The notes under the pieces were generated by a model. The model searched no databases. It worked only from the letters and a program-made list of their open reading frames with translations, and was not told where the DNA came from. The position numbers and the translations under genes were made by a program. A DNA stretch of 16,145 nucleotides, from assembly GCA_900548615.1 (NCBI GenBank), contig URKW01000051.1, positions 1 to 16,145 of the forward strand, given 5' to 3'. This document shows, piece by piece, positions 6,814 to 14,184 of the stretch (the first letter of the stretch is position 1; the number at the start of each line of letters is the position of its first letter). The stretch is from an uncultured Eubacteriales bacterium. Its GTDB lineage: Bacteria > Bacillota > Clostridia > Oscillospirales > Oscillospiraceae.

Positions 6814-6871
6814 GTGGGGAATTGTGGTGAGATTATCCACATAGGTGGTGCAAAATCCCACACTCGCCCAC
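6814..6871. promoter_or_regulatory. Candidate MraZ operator: symmetric array of GTGG motifs
   Basis: Plus-strand GTGGG/T motifs start at 6814, 6824 and 6845. Their mirror images, TCCAC/CCCAC, lie at 6836-6840, 6857-6861 and 6867-6871. The spacings 10, 21 on one strand and 21, 10 on the other are exactly symmetric about 6842.5. Known family biology: MraZ represses or controls its own operon by binding tandem GTGG- or TGGG-type repeats with about one-turn spacing just upstream of mraZ. Binding here is an inference. Confidence 0.6.
6833..6841 (+). promoter_or_regulatory. Perfect DnaA box in the mraZ leader
   Basis: TTATCCACA is the consensus 9-base DnaA box. It overlaps one CCAC unit of the GTGG array, so it could be accidental. 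No second good box or AT-rich unwinding region lies nearby, so this is not an origin. Confidence 0.4.
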
Positions 6872-6896
6872 AGAATGACCATGGGGTGGTGAAAAC

Positions 6897-7313
6897 ATGA
6901 CAGGCCAATATGCGCATAACATTGACGCCAAGGGCCGTCTGTTTATCCCCTCCAAGCTGCGGGAAGAGCTGGGCGATGTCTTTTACGTGACCGTCGGGCA
7001 GGATGGCTGCCTGTCTGTCCACTCCGACCAGAGCTGGCAGGAACTGCGGGACAAGCTGCGGGACACCTCCTACACCGAGACCAAGACCCTGCGCACCATG
7101 AGTGCCCTGGCCACCCGGTGCGAGCCGGACGCCCAGGGTCGTATCCTGTTACCCCAACGGCTGCGGCAGTATGCCCAGCTGGAAAAGGAAGTCATCATCA
7201 TCGGCGTATTTGACCGGGCGGAGATCTGGAACGCCCAGCGCTGGACGGAGATCGAAGAGGAAGCCCTCAGCAGCGGTTCGCTGGAGAAGGCTATGCAGAG
7301 AATGGGGCTGTGA
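6897..7313 (+). CDS. mraZ: Transcriptional regulator MraZ
   Basis: A 138-residue DNA-binding protein of the SpoVT/AbrB double-psi-barrel type that controls the division/cell-wall cluster it heads. Seen: two tandem copies of the family signature, IDAKGRLFIPSKLREELG (residues 9-26) and PDAQGRILLPQRLRQYA in the C-terminal half, each with the D-x-x/K-G-R-x-x-x-P-x-x-x-R pattern that forms the DNA-binding face. Length is normal (about 140-150). The SD-like GGGGTGGTG at 6883-6891 supports the ATG at 6897. It has its own promoter (6775-6803), and the leader carries an array of GTGG motifs that fits autoregulation. The rsmH start follows almost directly, so the two are translated together. Confidence 0.95.
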   Translation: MTGQYAHNIDAKGRLFIPSKLREELGDVFYVTVGQDGCLSVHSDQSWQELRDKLRDTSYTETKTLRTMSALATRCEPDAQGRILLPQRLRQYAQLEKEVIIIGVFDRAEIWNAQRWTEIEEEALSSGSLEKAMQRMGL

Positions 7314-7315
7314 CC

Positions 7316-8278
7316 ATGGAACTACACCACAATGTACAGGAGGATCTCTCCTATGGACACCGCCCGGTGCTGCTGGAGGAATGTCTGGACGCGCTCTGCA
7401 TCCGGCCCGACGGCGTGTACGTGGACGGTACGCTGGGCCGGGCGGGCCACTCGCTGGAGATCGCCCGCCGCCTGACCACCGGCCGTCTCATCGGCATCGA
7501 CCGGGACGAAACGGCCATCACCGCCGCCAGGGAGCGGCTGCGTGATTATCTGGATCATGTGACGCTGGTGCACAGCAACTTTGACCGTATCGGCGAGATA
7601 TTGGAGGAGCTGAACATCTCCGGCGTGGACGGCATGCTGTTCGATCTGGGCGTGTCCTCCCCCCAGTTGGACGACGCTCAGCGGGGCTTCAGCTATATGC
7701 ACGACGCGCCGCTGGACATGCGGATGGATCGCACGGCGGCGCTGGACGCCCGTCAGGTGGTGAACCAATGGTCCTATGAGGAGCTGCGCCGCATCCTGTA
7801 CGACTTCGGCGAGGAGCGCTACGCGCCCGCCATCGCAAAGGGCATCTGCCGGGCAAGAGAGACCGCTCCCATCGAGACGACGCTTCAGCTGGTGGACGTC
7901 ATCAAGTCCGCCATGCCGCCACAGGCGCTGCGGGAGAAGCAGCACCCCGCCAAGCGGAGCTTTCAGGCCATCCGCATCGCCGTCAACGGCGAGCTGGACG
8001 CCCTGCCTCCCATGCTGAACGCCGGATGCGAGCACCTGAACGTGGGCGGACGGCTGGCGGTGATCTCCTTCCACTCACTGGAGGATCGCATCATCAAGAA
8101 AACCATGCAGGAGCTGGCTACCGGCTGTACCTGTCCTCCCAACTTCCCCGTGTGCGTATGCGGGAAGAAGCCGAAAATGAAATTGATCTCCCGCAAGCCC
8201 ATTGTACCGGGCGAAGCGGAGCTGACGGAAAATCCCCGTGCACGCAGCGCCAAGCTGCGCGTGGCGGAGAAGCTGTGA
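7316..8278 (+). CDS. rsmH: 16S rRNA (cytosine(1402)-N(4))-methyltransferase
   Basis: A 320-residue SAM-dependent methyltransferase (also called MraW) that modifies C1402 in the 30S decoding centre. Seen: GHRPVLLEE near the N-terminus (14-22), the SAM motif YVDGTLGRAGHS (35-46), LFDLGVSSPQLDDAQRGFS (108-126), PLDMRMD, KRSFQAIRIAVNGEL, the VISFHSLEDR block, and the C-terminal RARSAKLRVAEK. A short Cys-rich stretch, CTCPPNFPVCVCGKK, near residues 270-285 is common in the family. The ATG at 7316 is preferred: a GTG two codons earlier overlaps the mraZ stop and is too close to the GGGG at 7304-7307. Only two bases separate it from mraZ, as expected for the mraZ-rsmH pair. A small palindrome, TGACAG/CTGTCA (8276-8290), spans its stop codon. 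Confidence 0.96.
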   Translation: MELHHNVQEDLSYGHRPVLLEECLDALCIRPDGVYVDGTLGRAGHSLEIARRLTTGRLIGIDRDETAITAARERLRDYLDHVTLVHSNFDRIGEILEELNISGVDGMLFDLGVSSPQLDDAQRGFSYMHDAPLDMRMDRTAALDARQVVNQWSYEELRRILYDFGEERYAPAIAKGICRARETAPIETTLQLVDVIKSAMPPQALREKQHPAKRSFQAIRIAVNGELDALPPMLNAGCEHLNVGGRLAVISFHSLEDRIIKKTMQELATGCTCPPNFPVCVCGKKPKMKLISRKPIVPGEAELTENPRARSAKLRVAEKL

Positions 8279-8327
8279 CAGTCACTGTCATTGCGCGTGA
8301 AAGCTACAAAAGAAAGGAAGTATTCCC

Positions 8328-8873
8328 ATGACGGACGAACGCCGCCGCAATATCAAAATGGTATATGGCTCGCTGGCCTATGATCTGGACACGCTGGCAC
8401 GGGAGCGGCAGCTGGAGGAAGCCGGCGAAATGCCCCAGCGCACCGCTCAGCCGGAGCGCCAGCCCCAGCCCCAGACCCGCCGTCGTCCGCAGGCACAGGC
8501 CAAGGCCCGTCCCTCCGCGCTGACCGTGGGTGGCATCGCGGCAGTGTGCGCACTGGTGATGGTGCTGCTGCTGGGCTATGTGCAGCTGACCGCCGTGTCC
8601 AACAACGTGTCCACCATCAAGAAGGAACTGGCTACGCTGGAGGACGAGCACGTGGCGCTGCTGACGGAATACGAAAAGACCTTCGATCTGGCCACTATCA
8701 AGGCTGCCGCCGAGGAGGCCGGTATGTCCAAGCCCTCTGCCGGACAGATCCAGTACATCGACCTGAGCGGCGCGGACTCCGCCGTGGTGTACGGCGACGA
8801 GCCGGGCGTGGTGGAGAAGGCCGCTTCCTCGCTGAAGGAGGGGGCGCTGTCCCTGTGGGAATATTTCAGCTAA
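8328..8873 (+). CDS. ftsL: FtsL-like septum formation protein
   Basis: A 181-residue bitopic membrane protein in the ftsL position of the cluster. Layout: a cytosolic N-terminal tail of about 62 residues, rich in Gln, Pro and Arg between 37 and 62; one transmembrane helix at about 64-87; then a heptad-like coiled coil (about 88-125) and an acidic, poorly conserved C-terminus outside the cell. This is the FtsL/DivIC architecture, in which the protein partners DivIC/FtsB and activates FtsW-PBP at the septum. FtsL sequences are too divergent for motif-level proof, so the call rests on topology and on its position between rsmH and the class B PBP. The N-terminal tail is longer than in many homologues. 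AAAGGA at 8313-8318 supports the start. Confidence 0.8.
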   Translation: MTDERRRNIKMVYGSLAYDLDTLARERQLEEAGEMPQRTAQPERQPQPQTRRRPQAQAKARPSALTVGGIAAVCALVMVLLLGYVQLTAVSNNVSTIKKELATLEDEHVALLTEYEKTFDLATIKAAAEEAGMSKPSAGQIQYIDLSGADSAVVYGDEPGVVEKAASSLKEGALSLWEYFS

Positions 8874-8896
8874 GTTCCCCGTATAATGACGCGAAC

Positions 8897-8932
8897 AGCA
8901 AGGAGTAAGAAGCCGATTTCTTGCTCCTTGCT
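8897..8932 (+). other. Long hairpin in the ftsL-PBP gap
   Basis: AGCAAGGAGTAAGAA (8897-8911) and TTCTTGCTCCTTGCT (8918-8932) form a 15-bp stem with one G-T wobble and a 6-base loop. It is followed by CTTTGG rather than a clean T-run, so it is a weak terminator at most. It hides an SD-like AAGGAG and sits 14 bases before the functional AAAGGAG of the PBP gene. It may attenuate, or protect transcript ends, within the operon. Confidence 0.6.
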
Positions 8933-8959
8933 TTGGCCTTTCCATAAAGGAGTCTTACT

Positions 8960-11233
8960 ATGCCGCAAAATTTCCCCACCAACCGCCAGAATCCCAACCG
9001 GAAGGACGAATCCATCCGCCGGGCCAACCGGGTCATCCAGACCCGCACCTTCGTGCTGATGCTCATTATGGGGATCGGCATGTTCTTCCTGCTGTTTTTC
9101 AAGCTGTATAACCTGCAAATCACCCGGCACGAGGAGCTGCAGGCCAAAGCCGTCAGCCAGCAGACCCGCAGCAGCGTGGTCACCGCCAGCCGCGGCGCCA
9201 TCTACGACGCATCCGGCAATATTCTGGCCATCTCCTCCACGGCGGAGACCATTTTCCTCTCGCCCAAGGAGATTAACGACGCCCTGAACGACGAGGAGAA
9301 CCCCGTGGCATGGACGAAGGAAGTCCTTGCCGCCGCGCTGGCGAAAATTCTGGATGTCAGCGAGGAGGGCATCCTGAAAAAGATGGCCCGCACCGACTCC
9401 ATGTACGAGGTGCTGAAGTTCCGCGTGGAGGAGGACATTGCCGATCAGGTGCGGCAGTACATCAACGACAATAAGGTCAAGGGCGTGTACCTGACCACCG
9501 ACGCCAAGCGGTACTACCCCTACGGCGATCTGGCCGCCCAGGTCATCGGCTTCGTAGGCGTGGACTACACGGGTCTGTTCGGCCTTGAGGCGGAGTATGA
9601 CAAGGAATTGCAGGGCCAGTCCGGCCTTGTGGTGACGGCCAAGGCCAACCAGCAGAACGACCTGCTGTACGAGTACTCCCAGTACTTTGACCCGGAGAAC
9701 GGCGACGAGCTGCAGGTGACGCTGGAGGCCACCGTGCAGTACTATCTGGAAAAGGGCATGAAGGACATGTGCGACGCCTACTCGCCCGCCAACGGCGCCA
9801 CCGGCATCGTGCTGGACGTGCGCAACGGCGGCATTCTTGCCATGGCGTCCTTTCCCAACTACGACCTGAACGACTACGCCACCGTCACCGACAAGACGCT
9901 GCTGGAGCAGATGGAGCGGGGCGAGCTGGACGAGGAGGGCGCTCAGCAGAAGCAATGGCGCAACAAGGCGCTGAACGACACCTATGAGCCCGGCTCCACC
10001 TTCAAGATCCTCACCCTGTCGGCGGCGCTGGAGGAGGGACTGATCGACAAGACCACCTCCGTCAATTGCAGCGGCTCGGTGAACATCTCCGGCCACACCA
10101 TCCACTGCTCCAACAAGGCGGGCCACGGCCTGCAGAATCTGGAGCAGACCGTGGGGAACTCCTGCAACCCTGCCTTTATCTCCTACGGCCTGAAGCTGGG
10201 CACGGAGAAGTTCTATCAGTACATGCGCTCCTTCGGCATCATGTCCGCCACCGGCGTGGATCTGGGCGGCGAGGCCACCGGCGTGTTTGCCGCCGACGCC
10301 AACTTTACCCAGCTGGATCTGGCCTGCTACGCCTTCGGTCAGAACTTCACCGTCACTCCGCTGGCACTGATCGCGGCCCAGGCCGCCTGCGTCAACGGCG
10401 GATATCTCTATACCCCCCATTTCGCCCAGCAGATTACCGACAGCGACGGCAACGTGATCTGGCAGCATGACGATACCCCGGTGCGGCAGGTCATCAGCGA
10501 GGAGACCTCCGCCACCGTGCGGGAATGTCTGGAATACGTGGTGGCCAGCGGCACCGGCAAAAACGGTCAGGTGGCGGGCTACCGCATCGGCGGCAAGACC
10601 GGTACGGCCGATAAGGGCCAGTCCGGCGACGTGGTGGTGTCCTTCCTGTGCTTCGCCCCGGCGGACGATCCCCAGATCATGATGCTCATCACCATGGATA
10701 CCCCCAGCCGCTCCACCGGCACCTACGTGTCCGGCGGCAACATGGTGGCGCCCTATTCCAGCGCCATCATGGCGGAGATCCTGCCCTATCTGGGCATCGA
10801 GCCCAGCTACAGCGCCGAGGAGCTGATGGGCGTGGACACCACCGTGCCCAACGTCATCGGCATGTCGGTGGAGGAGGCCAAGGATCGCCTGAAGGAGCGC
10901 GGCTTCGCCTGCAAGGTGGAGGGCGACGGCGAGACCATCACCGACCAGACCCCCGTGGGCGGTGCCATCATTCCCGGCAAATCCACGGTGGTGCTGTATG
11001 CCGGAGCCGAGAAACCGGATAAGATGTGTACGGTACCCTCTCTGGTGGGACGTACCGCCGCCGAGGCCAACACCGCCGCCACCAACGCCGGACTGCTGAT
11101 CCGCTTCACCGGCACCACCAGCTCGGAGTCCAACACGGTGCTGGTGTTCAGTCAGGAGCTGGAGGCCGGTACAGAGGTGCCTGCCGGAACGGTCATCACC
11201 GTGCGGCTGGGCGATACCACCGTGCGGGACTGA
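8960..11233 (+). CDS. Class B penicillin-binding protein with two PASTA domains (FtsI/SpoVD family)
   Basis: A 757-residue peptidoglycan transpeptidase that crosslinks stem peptides at the division or spore septum; it is the usual partner of the SEDS protein FtsW. Domains in order: a cytosolic tail and one membrane anchor (about 30-50); the PBP dimer domain (about 55-230, with SRGAIYDASGNILA); the transpeptidase domain, with SxxK STFK (nucleophile Ser346), SxN SCN (401-403) and KTG KTGTA (546-550); then two PASTA domains (about 628-681 and 691-751). The start is supported by AAAGGAG at 8946-8952. A dcw-encoded PBP with C-terminal PASTA repeats may be either the vegetative PBP2B/FtsI or the sporulation SpoVD; sequence inspection alone does not separate them. 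The active-site residues are all intact. Confidence 0.93.
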   Translation: MPQNFPTNRQNPNRKDESIRRANRVIQTRTFVLMLIMGIGMFFLLFFKLYNLQITRHEELQAKAVSQQTRSSVVTASRGAIYDASGNILAISSTAETIFLSPKEINDALNDEENPVAWTKEVLAAALAKILDVSEEGILKKMARTDSMYEVLKFRVEEDIADQVRQYINDNKVKGVYLTTDAKRYYPYGDLAAQVIGFVGVDYTGLFGLEAEYDKELQGQSGLVVTAKANQQNDLLYEYSQYFDPENGDELQVTLEATVQYYLEKGMKDMCDAYSPANGATGIVLDVRNGGILAMASFPNYDLNDYATVTDKTLLEQMERGELDEEGAQQKQWRNKALNDTYEPGSTFKILTLSAALEEGLIDKTTSVNCSGSVNISGHTIHCSNKAGHGLQNLEQTVGNSCNPAFISYGLKLGTEKFYQYMRSFGIMSATGVDLGGEATGVFAADANFTQLDLACYAFGQNFTVTPLALIAAQAACVNGGYLYTPHFAQQITDSDGNVIWQHDDTPVRQVISEETSATVRECLEYVVASGTGKNGQVAGYRIGGKTGTADKGQSGDVVVSFLCFAPADDPQIMMLITMDTPSRSTGTYVSGGNMVAPYSSAIMAEILPYLGIEPSYSAEELMGVDTTVPNVIGMSVEEAKDRLKERGFACKVEGDGETITDQTPVGGAIIPGKSTVVLYAGAEKPDKMCTVPSLVGRTAAEANTAATNAGLLIRFTGTTSSESNTVLVFSQELEAGTEVPAGTVITVRLGDTTVRD

Positions 11234-11263
11234 TTGCCGCAGATTTTGCCATATAACAGGGCA

Positions 11264-11302
11264 TATAATCCCATTTTATTTGCGTTTTCTGCCTGCTATA
11301 CT
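11264..11302 (+). promoter_or_regulatory. Possible internal promoters before murE
   Basis: An extended -10 element, TGCTATACT (11294-11302), lies 48 bases before the murE ATG, without a good -35. A separate perfect TATAAT occurs at 11264-11269, also without a matching -35. The 116-bp gap is AT-rich compared with its neighbours, which fits a secondary promoter for the precursor-synthesis genes. Confidence 0.4.
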
Positions 11303-11349
11303 GGAAAGTGGGCCATATCGCCCAAAACAAGAGCAAAGGAGACGATCCT

Positions 11350-12792
11350 ATGAAACTGAAAGATGTGATAAAAGGACTGGAGATCCTGTCCGCCACCGCC
11401 GATAGGGAGCAGGAGATCACCGGCGTCAGCTACGATTCCCGCACCACCGCGCCCGGCGATGTGTTCGTCGCCATCAGCGGCGAGGCGGTGGACGGCCACC
11501 GCTTCATCCCCATGGCAGCGGAAAAGGGCGCGGCCTGCGTGGTGTGCGAGCATGTACCGGAGGGGGATATCCCCTACGTGCAGGTGGCAAGCTCCCGCAA
11601 GGCGCTGGCCCTGATGGCGGGCAACTGGTTCGACCATCCCGCCAAAGAGATGACCATGATCGGCGTCACCGGCACCAGCGGCAAGACTACCTCCACCTAC
11701 CTCATCAAGAGCATTCTGGAGCAGAAGGCCGGGGCCAAGGTGGGGCTGGTGGGCACCATCCAGAACATGATCGGCGATCAGGTGCTGCATACCGAGCGCA
11801 CCACGCCGGAGTCCTTCGAGCTGCACCGCCTGTTCCGCCAGATGTCCGACGCCGGCTGCACCCACGTGGTGATGGAGGTGTCCTCCCACGCGCTGGCACT
11901 GGATCGGGTGTACGGCATCCGCTTCGCCGTGGGCATCTTCACCAATCTCAGTCAGGATCATCTGGACTTCCACCACACCATGGAGGCCTACTGCGACGCC
12001 AAGGCCATCCTCTTTGACCGCTGCGACGTGGCCATCTACAACGCCGACGACCTGTGGCACGAGAGAATGCTGGCCCACTGCCCCTGCCGCACCTTCAGCT
12101 ACAGCGCCAAGGGCGACGCCGACCTGTCCGCCAAGAACATCCGGCTCCACGCCGGCAGCGTGGAGTACGACGCCCAGGCGGATACCGAGTGGGCCCACGT
12201 CCACGTGGGCATACCCGCCATCTTTACCGTATATAATACGTTGGATGCCATCTCCGCCTGCTGGAATCTGGGCGTGTCCATCGAGGACTGCGCCGACGCG
12301 CTGGCGAAGAACCACGGCGTCAAGGGCCGCATGGAGATCATCCCCACCCCCGGCAAGAGCTTCACCATCCTCAACGACTATGCCCACAAGCCTGACGCGC
12401 TGGAGAACGTGCTGTCCTCCGTGCGGGGCTTCGCCAAGGGCCGCACCGTGGTGGTGTTCGGCTGCGGCGGCGACCGCGACCGCACCAAGCGTCCCGTTAT
12501 GGGCGAGATCGCGGCGCGGCTGGCGGATTTCACCATCGTCACCTCCGACAATCCCCGCACCGAGGAGCCCATGGCCATCATCGACGATATCCTGGCCGGG
12601 ATGAAGGGCTGCACCGCCTACGCCGTGGAGCCGGATCGGGTGAAGGCCATCCACTACGCCATGGATCATGCCCAGCCGGGCGATGTGATCGTGCTGGCGG
12701 GCAAGGGACACGAGGACTATCAGGAGATCAACCACCAGCACTTCCCCATGGATGAGCGGGTGATCGTGGCCCAGCACCTGAAGGAAATGTAA
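11350..12792 (+). CDS. murE: UDP-N-acetylmuramoyl-tripeptide synthetase (meso-DAP adding)
   Basis: A 480-residue ATP-dependent Mur ligase that adds the third residue of the peptidoglycan stem to UDP-MurNAc-Ala-Glu in the cytosol. Seen: the N-terminal UDP-binding domain with YDSR (28-31), the P-loop GVTGTSGKTT (105-114), ERTTPE (149-154), EVSSHAL (176-182), CDAKAILF with the lysine (218) that is carbamylated in the family, and in the C-terminal domain DNPR (400-403) and GKGHEDYQ (451-458). DNPR is the known marker for meso-diaminopimelate rather than lysine as substrate, so the wall is predicted to be of the DAP type. AAAGGAG at 11335-11341 sets the start; the upstream in-frame ATG at 11308 is rejected. 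murF, normally next, is absent. Confidence 0.95.
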   Translation: MKLKDVIKGLEILSATADREQEITGVSYDSRTTAPGDVFVAISGEAVDGHRFIPMAAEKGAACVVCEHVPEGDIPYVQVASSRKALALMAGNWFDHPAKEMTMIGVTGTSGKTTSTYLIKSILEQKAGAKVGLVGTIQNMIGDQVLHTERTTPESFELHRLFRQMSDAGCTHVVMEVSSHALALDRVYGIRFAVGIFTNLSQDHLDFHHTMEAYCDAKAILFDRCDVAIYNADDLWHERMLAHCPCRTFSYSAKGDADLSAKNIRLHAGSVEYDAQADTEWAHVHVGIPAIFTVYNTLDAISACWNLGVSIEDCADALAKNHGVKGRMEIIPTPGKSFTILNDYAHKPDALENVLSSVRGFAKGRTVVVFGCGGDRDRTKRPVMGEIAARLADFTIVTSDNPRTEEPMAIIDDILAGMKGCTAYAVEPDRVKAIHYAMDHAQPGDVIVLAGKGHEDYQEINHQHFPMDERVIVAQHLKEM

Positions 12793-12804
12793 ACCAGAGA
12801 AAAC

Positions 12805-12819
12805 GCCCCTTTACGGGGC
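12805..12819 (+). other. Short hairpin between murE and mraY
   Basis: GCCCC (12805-12809) and GGGGC (12815-12819) pair around TTTAC, followed by AAAAGAAAGAGAG rather than Ts. It is therefore not a terminator and may only space the mraY ribosome binding site. It occupies the slot where murF is usually found. Confidence 0.4.
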
Positions 12820-12840
12820 AAAAGAAAGAGAGTCGTTCAC

Positions 12841-13866
12841 ATGGAAATTATTCTGGCTGCCATCGTCAGCTTCGTTGTCACCGCCGTGGTGGGCAAGTTT
12901 CTCATTCCCGCCCTCGTCCGTCTGAAGGCGGGCCAGAGCATCAAGGAGATCGGCCCCAAGTGGCACATGTCCAAGCAGGGCACTCCCACCATGGGCGGAC
13001 TGATGTTCATTATCGGTATCGGCGTGGCCATCGTCATCTGCGGGTGGCGGGGCATGCTGGAGGGCAGCTTCCAGCACCTGTATGTGTACCTGTTCGCGCT
13101 GGTATTCGGCGGCATCGGCTATATCGACGACTACCAGAAGGTGAAGCATCACCAGAACACCGGCCTGACCGCGCCCCAGAAGTTCATTTTACAGCTGGCG
13201 GCGGCGGTGGCGTTCCTGTGCCTGATGCGGTACGAGGGAATGCTGAGCCCCAACCTGTATATTCCCTTTTTCAACACGTATGTTGTGTTAAGCTGGGGTG
13301 TGTATCTGGTGTTCGCCGCCTTCGTCATCGTGGGCACCGTCAACGCCGTCAACATCACCGACGGGATCGACGGCCTGTCCAGCAGCGTCACGCTGCCGGT
13401 GGCAGCCTTCTTCGCGTGGGAGGGCTGCGGCTATATGCCCCAGTATCTGGTGCTGGCGGCGCTGCCGGTGTATTACGGACAGCTGAGTCTGTTCAGCGCG
13501 GCGCTGTTCGGGGGTCTGGTGGGCTTTCTGCTGTATAACCACTATCCCGCCAAGGTGTTCATGGGCGACACCGGCTCCCTGTTTCTGGGCGGCGCGGTGG
13601 CGGCGCTGGCTTTTGCCTACGACATGCCGCTGGTGCTGATTTTGGTGGGCTTCGTCTACATCTGCGAAACGCTGTCCGATATCATTCAGGTGAGCTACTT
13701 CAAGCTGACACACGGCAAGCGTGTGTTCAAGATGGCGCCGCTGCACCATCACTTCGAGATGTGTGGCTGGAGCGAGAAAAAGGTGGTGGCGGTGTTCGCC
13801 ACGGTGAGCCTGCTGTTCTGCCTGCTGGCCGTTGTGGCGGTGCAGGGAAGATTTTTGGCAATGTAA
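12841..13866 (+). CDS. mraY: Phospho-N-acetylmuramoyl-pentapeptide transferase
   Basis: A 341-residue polytopic membrane enzyme that transfers phospho-MurNAc-pentapeptide from UDP to undecaprenyl phosphate, making lipid I on the cytosolic face of the membrane. Seen: KQGTPTMGGLMF (45-56), the GYIDDYQK aspartate pair (96-97), VNAVNITDGIDGLSS (167-181), FMGDTGSLFLGG with the nucleophile-like Asp243, and the histidine triad of MAPLHHHFE (298-306), which are the diagnostic MraY cytosolic loops. About ten hydrophobic segments are visible. Length is slightly short (many are 320-360) but complete. The ribosome binding site is weak (AAGAAAGAGAG at 12822-12832). It is followed by 470 bases of repeats instead of murD. 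Confidence 0.96.
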   Translation: MEIILAAIVSFVVTAVVGKFLIPALVRLKAGQSIKEIGPKWHMSKQGTPTMGGLMFIIGIGVAIVICGWRGMLEGSFQHLYVYLFALVFGGIGYIDDYQKVKHHQNTGLTAPQKFILQLAAAVAFLCLMRYEGMLSPNLYIPFFNTYVVLSWGVYLVFAAFVIVGTVNAVNITDGIDGLSSSVTLPVAAFFAWEGCGYMPQYLVLAALPVYYGQLSLFSAALFGGLVGFLLYNHYPAKVFMGDTGSLFLGGAVAALAFAYDMPLVLILVGFVYICETLSDIIQVSYFKLTHGKRVFKMAPLHHHFEMCGWSEKKVVAVFATVSLLFCLLAVVAVQGRFLAM

Positions 13867-13872
13867 GCTGGC

Positions 13873-14015
13873 ATGAAATCTGACGATTTCATTGCCAAAA
13901 GAATTGCGGCCGACTGCGCGCGTCCTTCGGACACACTGGCGGCCGAGGAGAATTTTTCCGACATACACGCCACCGGAAAAATAATTTGAATGTTTCGCGG
14001 CGTCCACGCCGCGAA
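13873..14015. repeat. Hairpin-rich intergenic element after mraY
   Basis: A run of inverted repeats: ATGAAATC/GATTTCAT around TGAC (13873-13892); GTCC/GGAC around TTC, flanked by two CGGCCG blocks (about 13907-13945); ATTTTTCCG/CGGAAAAAT (13952-13960 with 13974-13982); and TTCGCGGCGT/ACGCCGCGAA around CC (13994-14015). No T-run or reading frame makes it a simple terminator or gene. It looks like a structured mobile or palindromic repeat inserted behind mraY. Confidence 0.6.
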
Positions 14016-14030
14016 CTCTGCGAGGCTTTC

Positions 14031-14112
14031 GGGGCGGTGTAGGCATCGCCCCCTACGAAGCAACCAACGTACCCGTCCGTATGACGGCGGCCTGAGGGCA
14101 GGCCGCCCTACG
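14031..14112. repeat. Dispersed intergenic repeat A, copy 2
   Basis: Aligns with copy 1 at 6455-6541: GGGGCGGTGTAGGCATCG, CCTACG, CAACCAACGTA, CCGTCCGTA and the terminal CGCCCTACG are shared, with small substitutions between. Same orientation as copy 1. Confidence 0.75.
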
Positions 14113-14132
14113 CACCGGCCACCGATAGAACT

Positions 14133-14160
14133 TCGTAGGGCGGGGTGCCCTCATCCCGCC
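14133..14160. repeat. Partial inverted copy of the repeat A end
   Basis: CGTAGGGCGGGGTG (from 14133), followed by CCCTCATCCCGCCG, matches the reverse complement of the copy 1 end (about 6513-6541) with a few changes. Copy 2 plus this piece therefore form an inverted pair sharing CGCCCTACG / CGTAGGGCG. Confidence 0.55.
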
Positions 14161-14184
14161 GCACGATAATGCACCGCACCAAAA

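Noticed and set aside
6833..6841. Replication origin at the DnaA box
   Set aside because: Only one good box, no cluster, no AT-rich unwinding element and no dnaA/dnaN genes nearby.
6520..6900. Open frame of 126 codons overlapping the mraZ leader
   Set aside because: It runs through the hairpins, the promoter and the GTGG array, has no ribosome binding site, and shows Cys/Arg-rich low-sense composition. It is an accidental open frame in non-coding DNA.
8276..8290. TGACAG/CTGTCA palindrome over the rsmH stop codon
   Set aside because: A 6-bp arm with a 3-base centre is short enough to be chance; no known operator matches it and no T-run follows.
8870..10468. 532-codon minus-strand frame opposite the PBP gene
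   Set aside because: Antisense shadow of a gene with clear PBP motifs; rich in His/Gly/Val/Leu, as expected from reversed GC-rich codons.
12805..12819. Terminator between murE and mraY
   Set aside because: The stem is only 5 bp and is followed by purines, not Ts.
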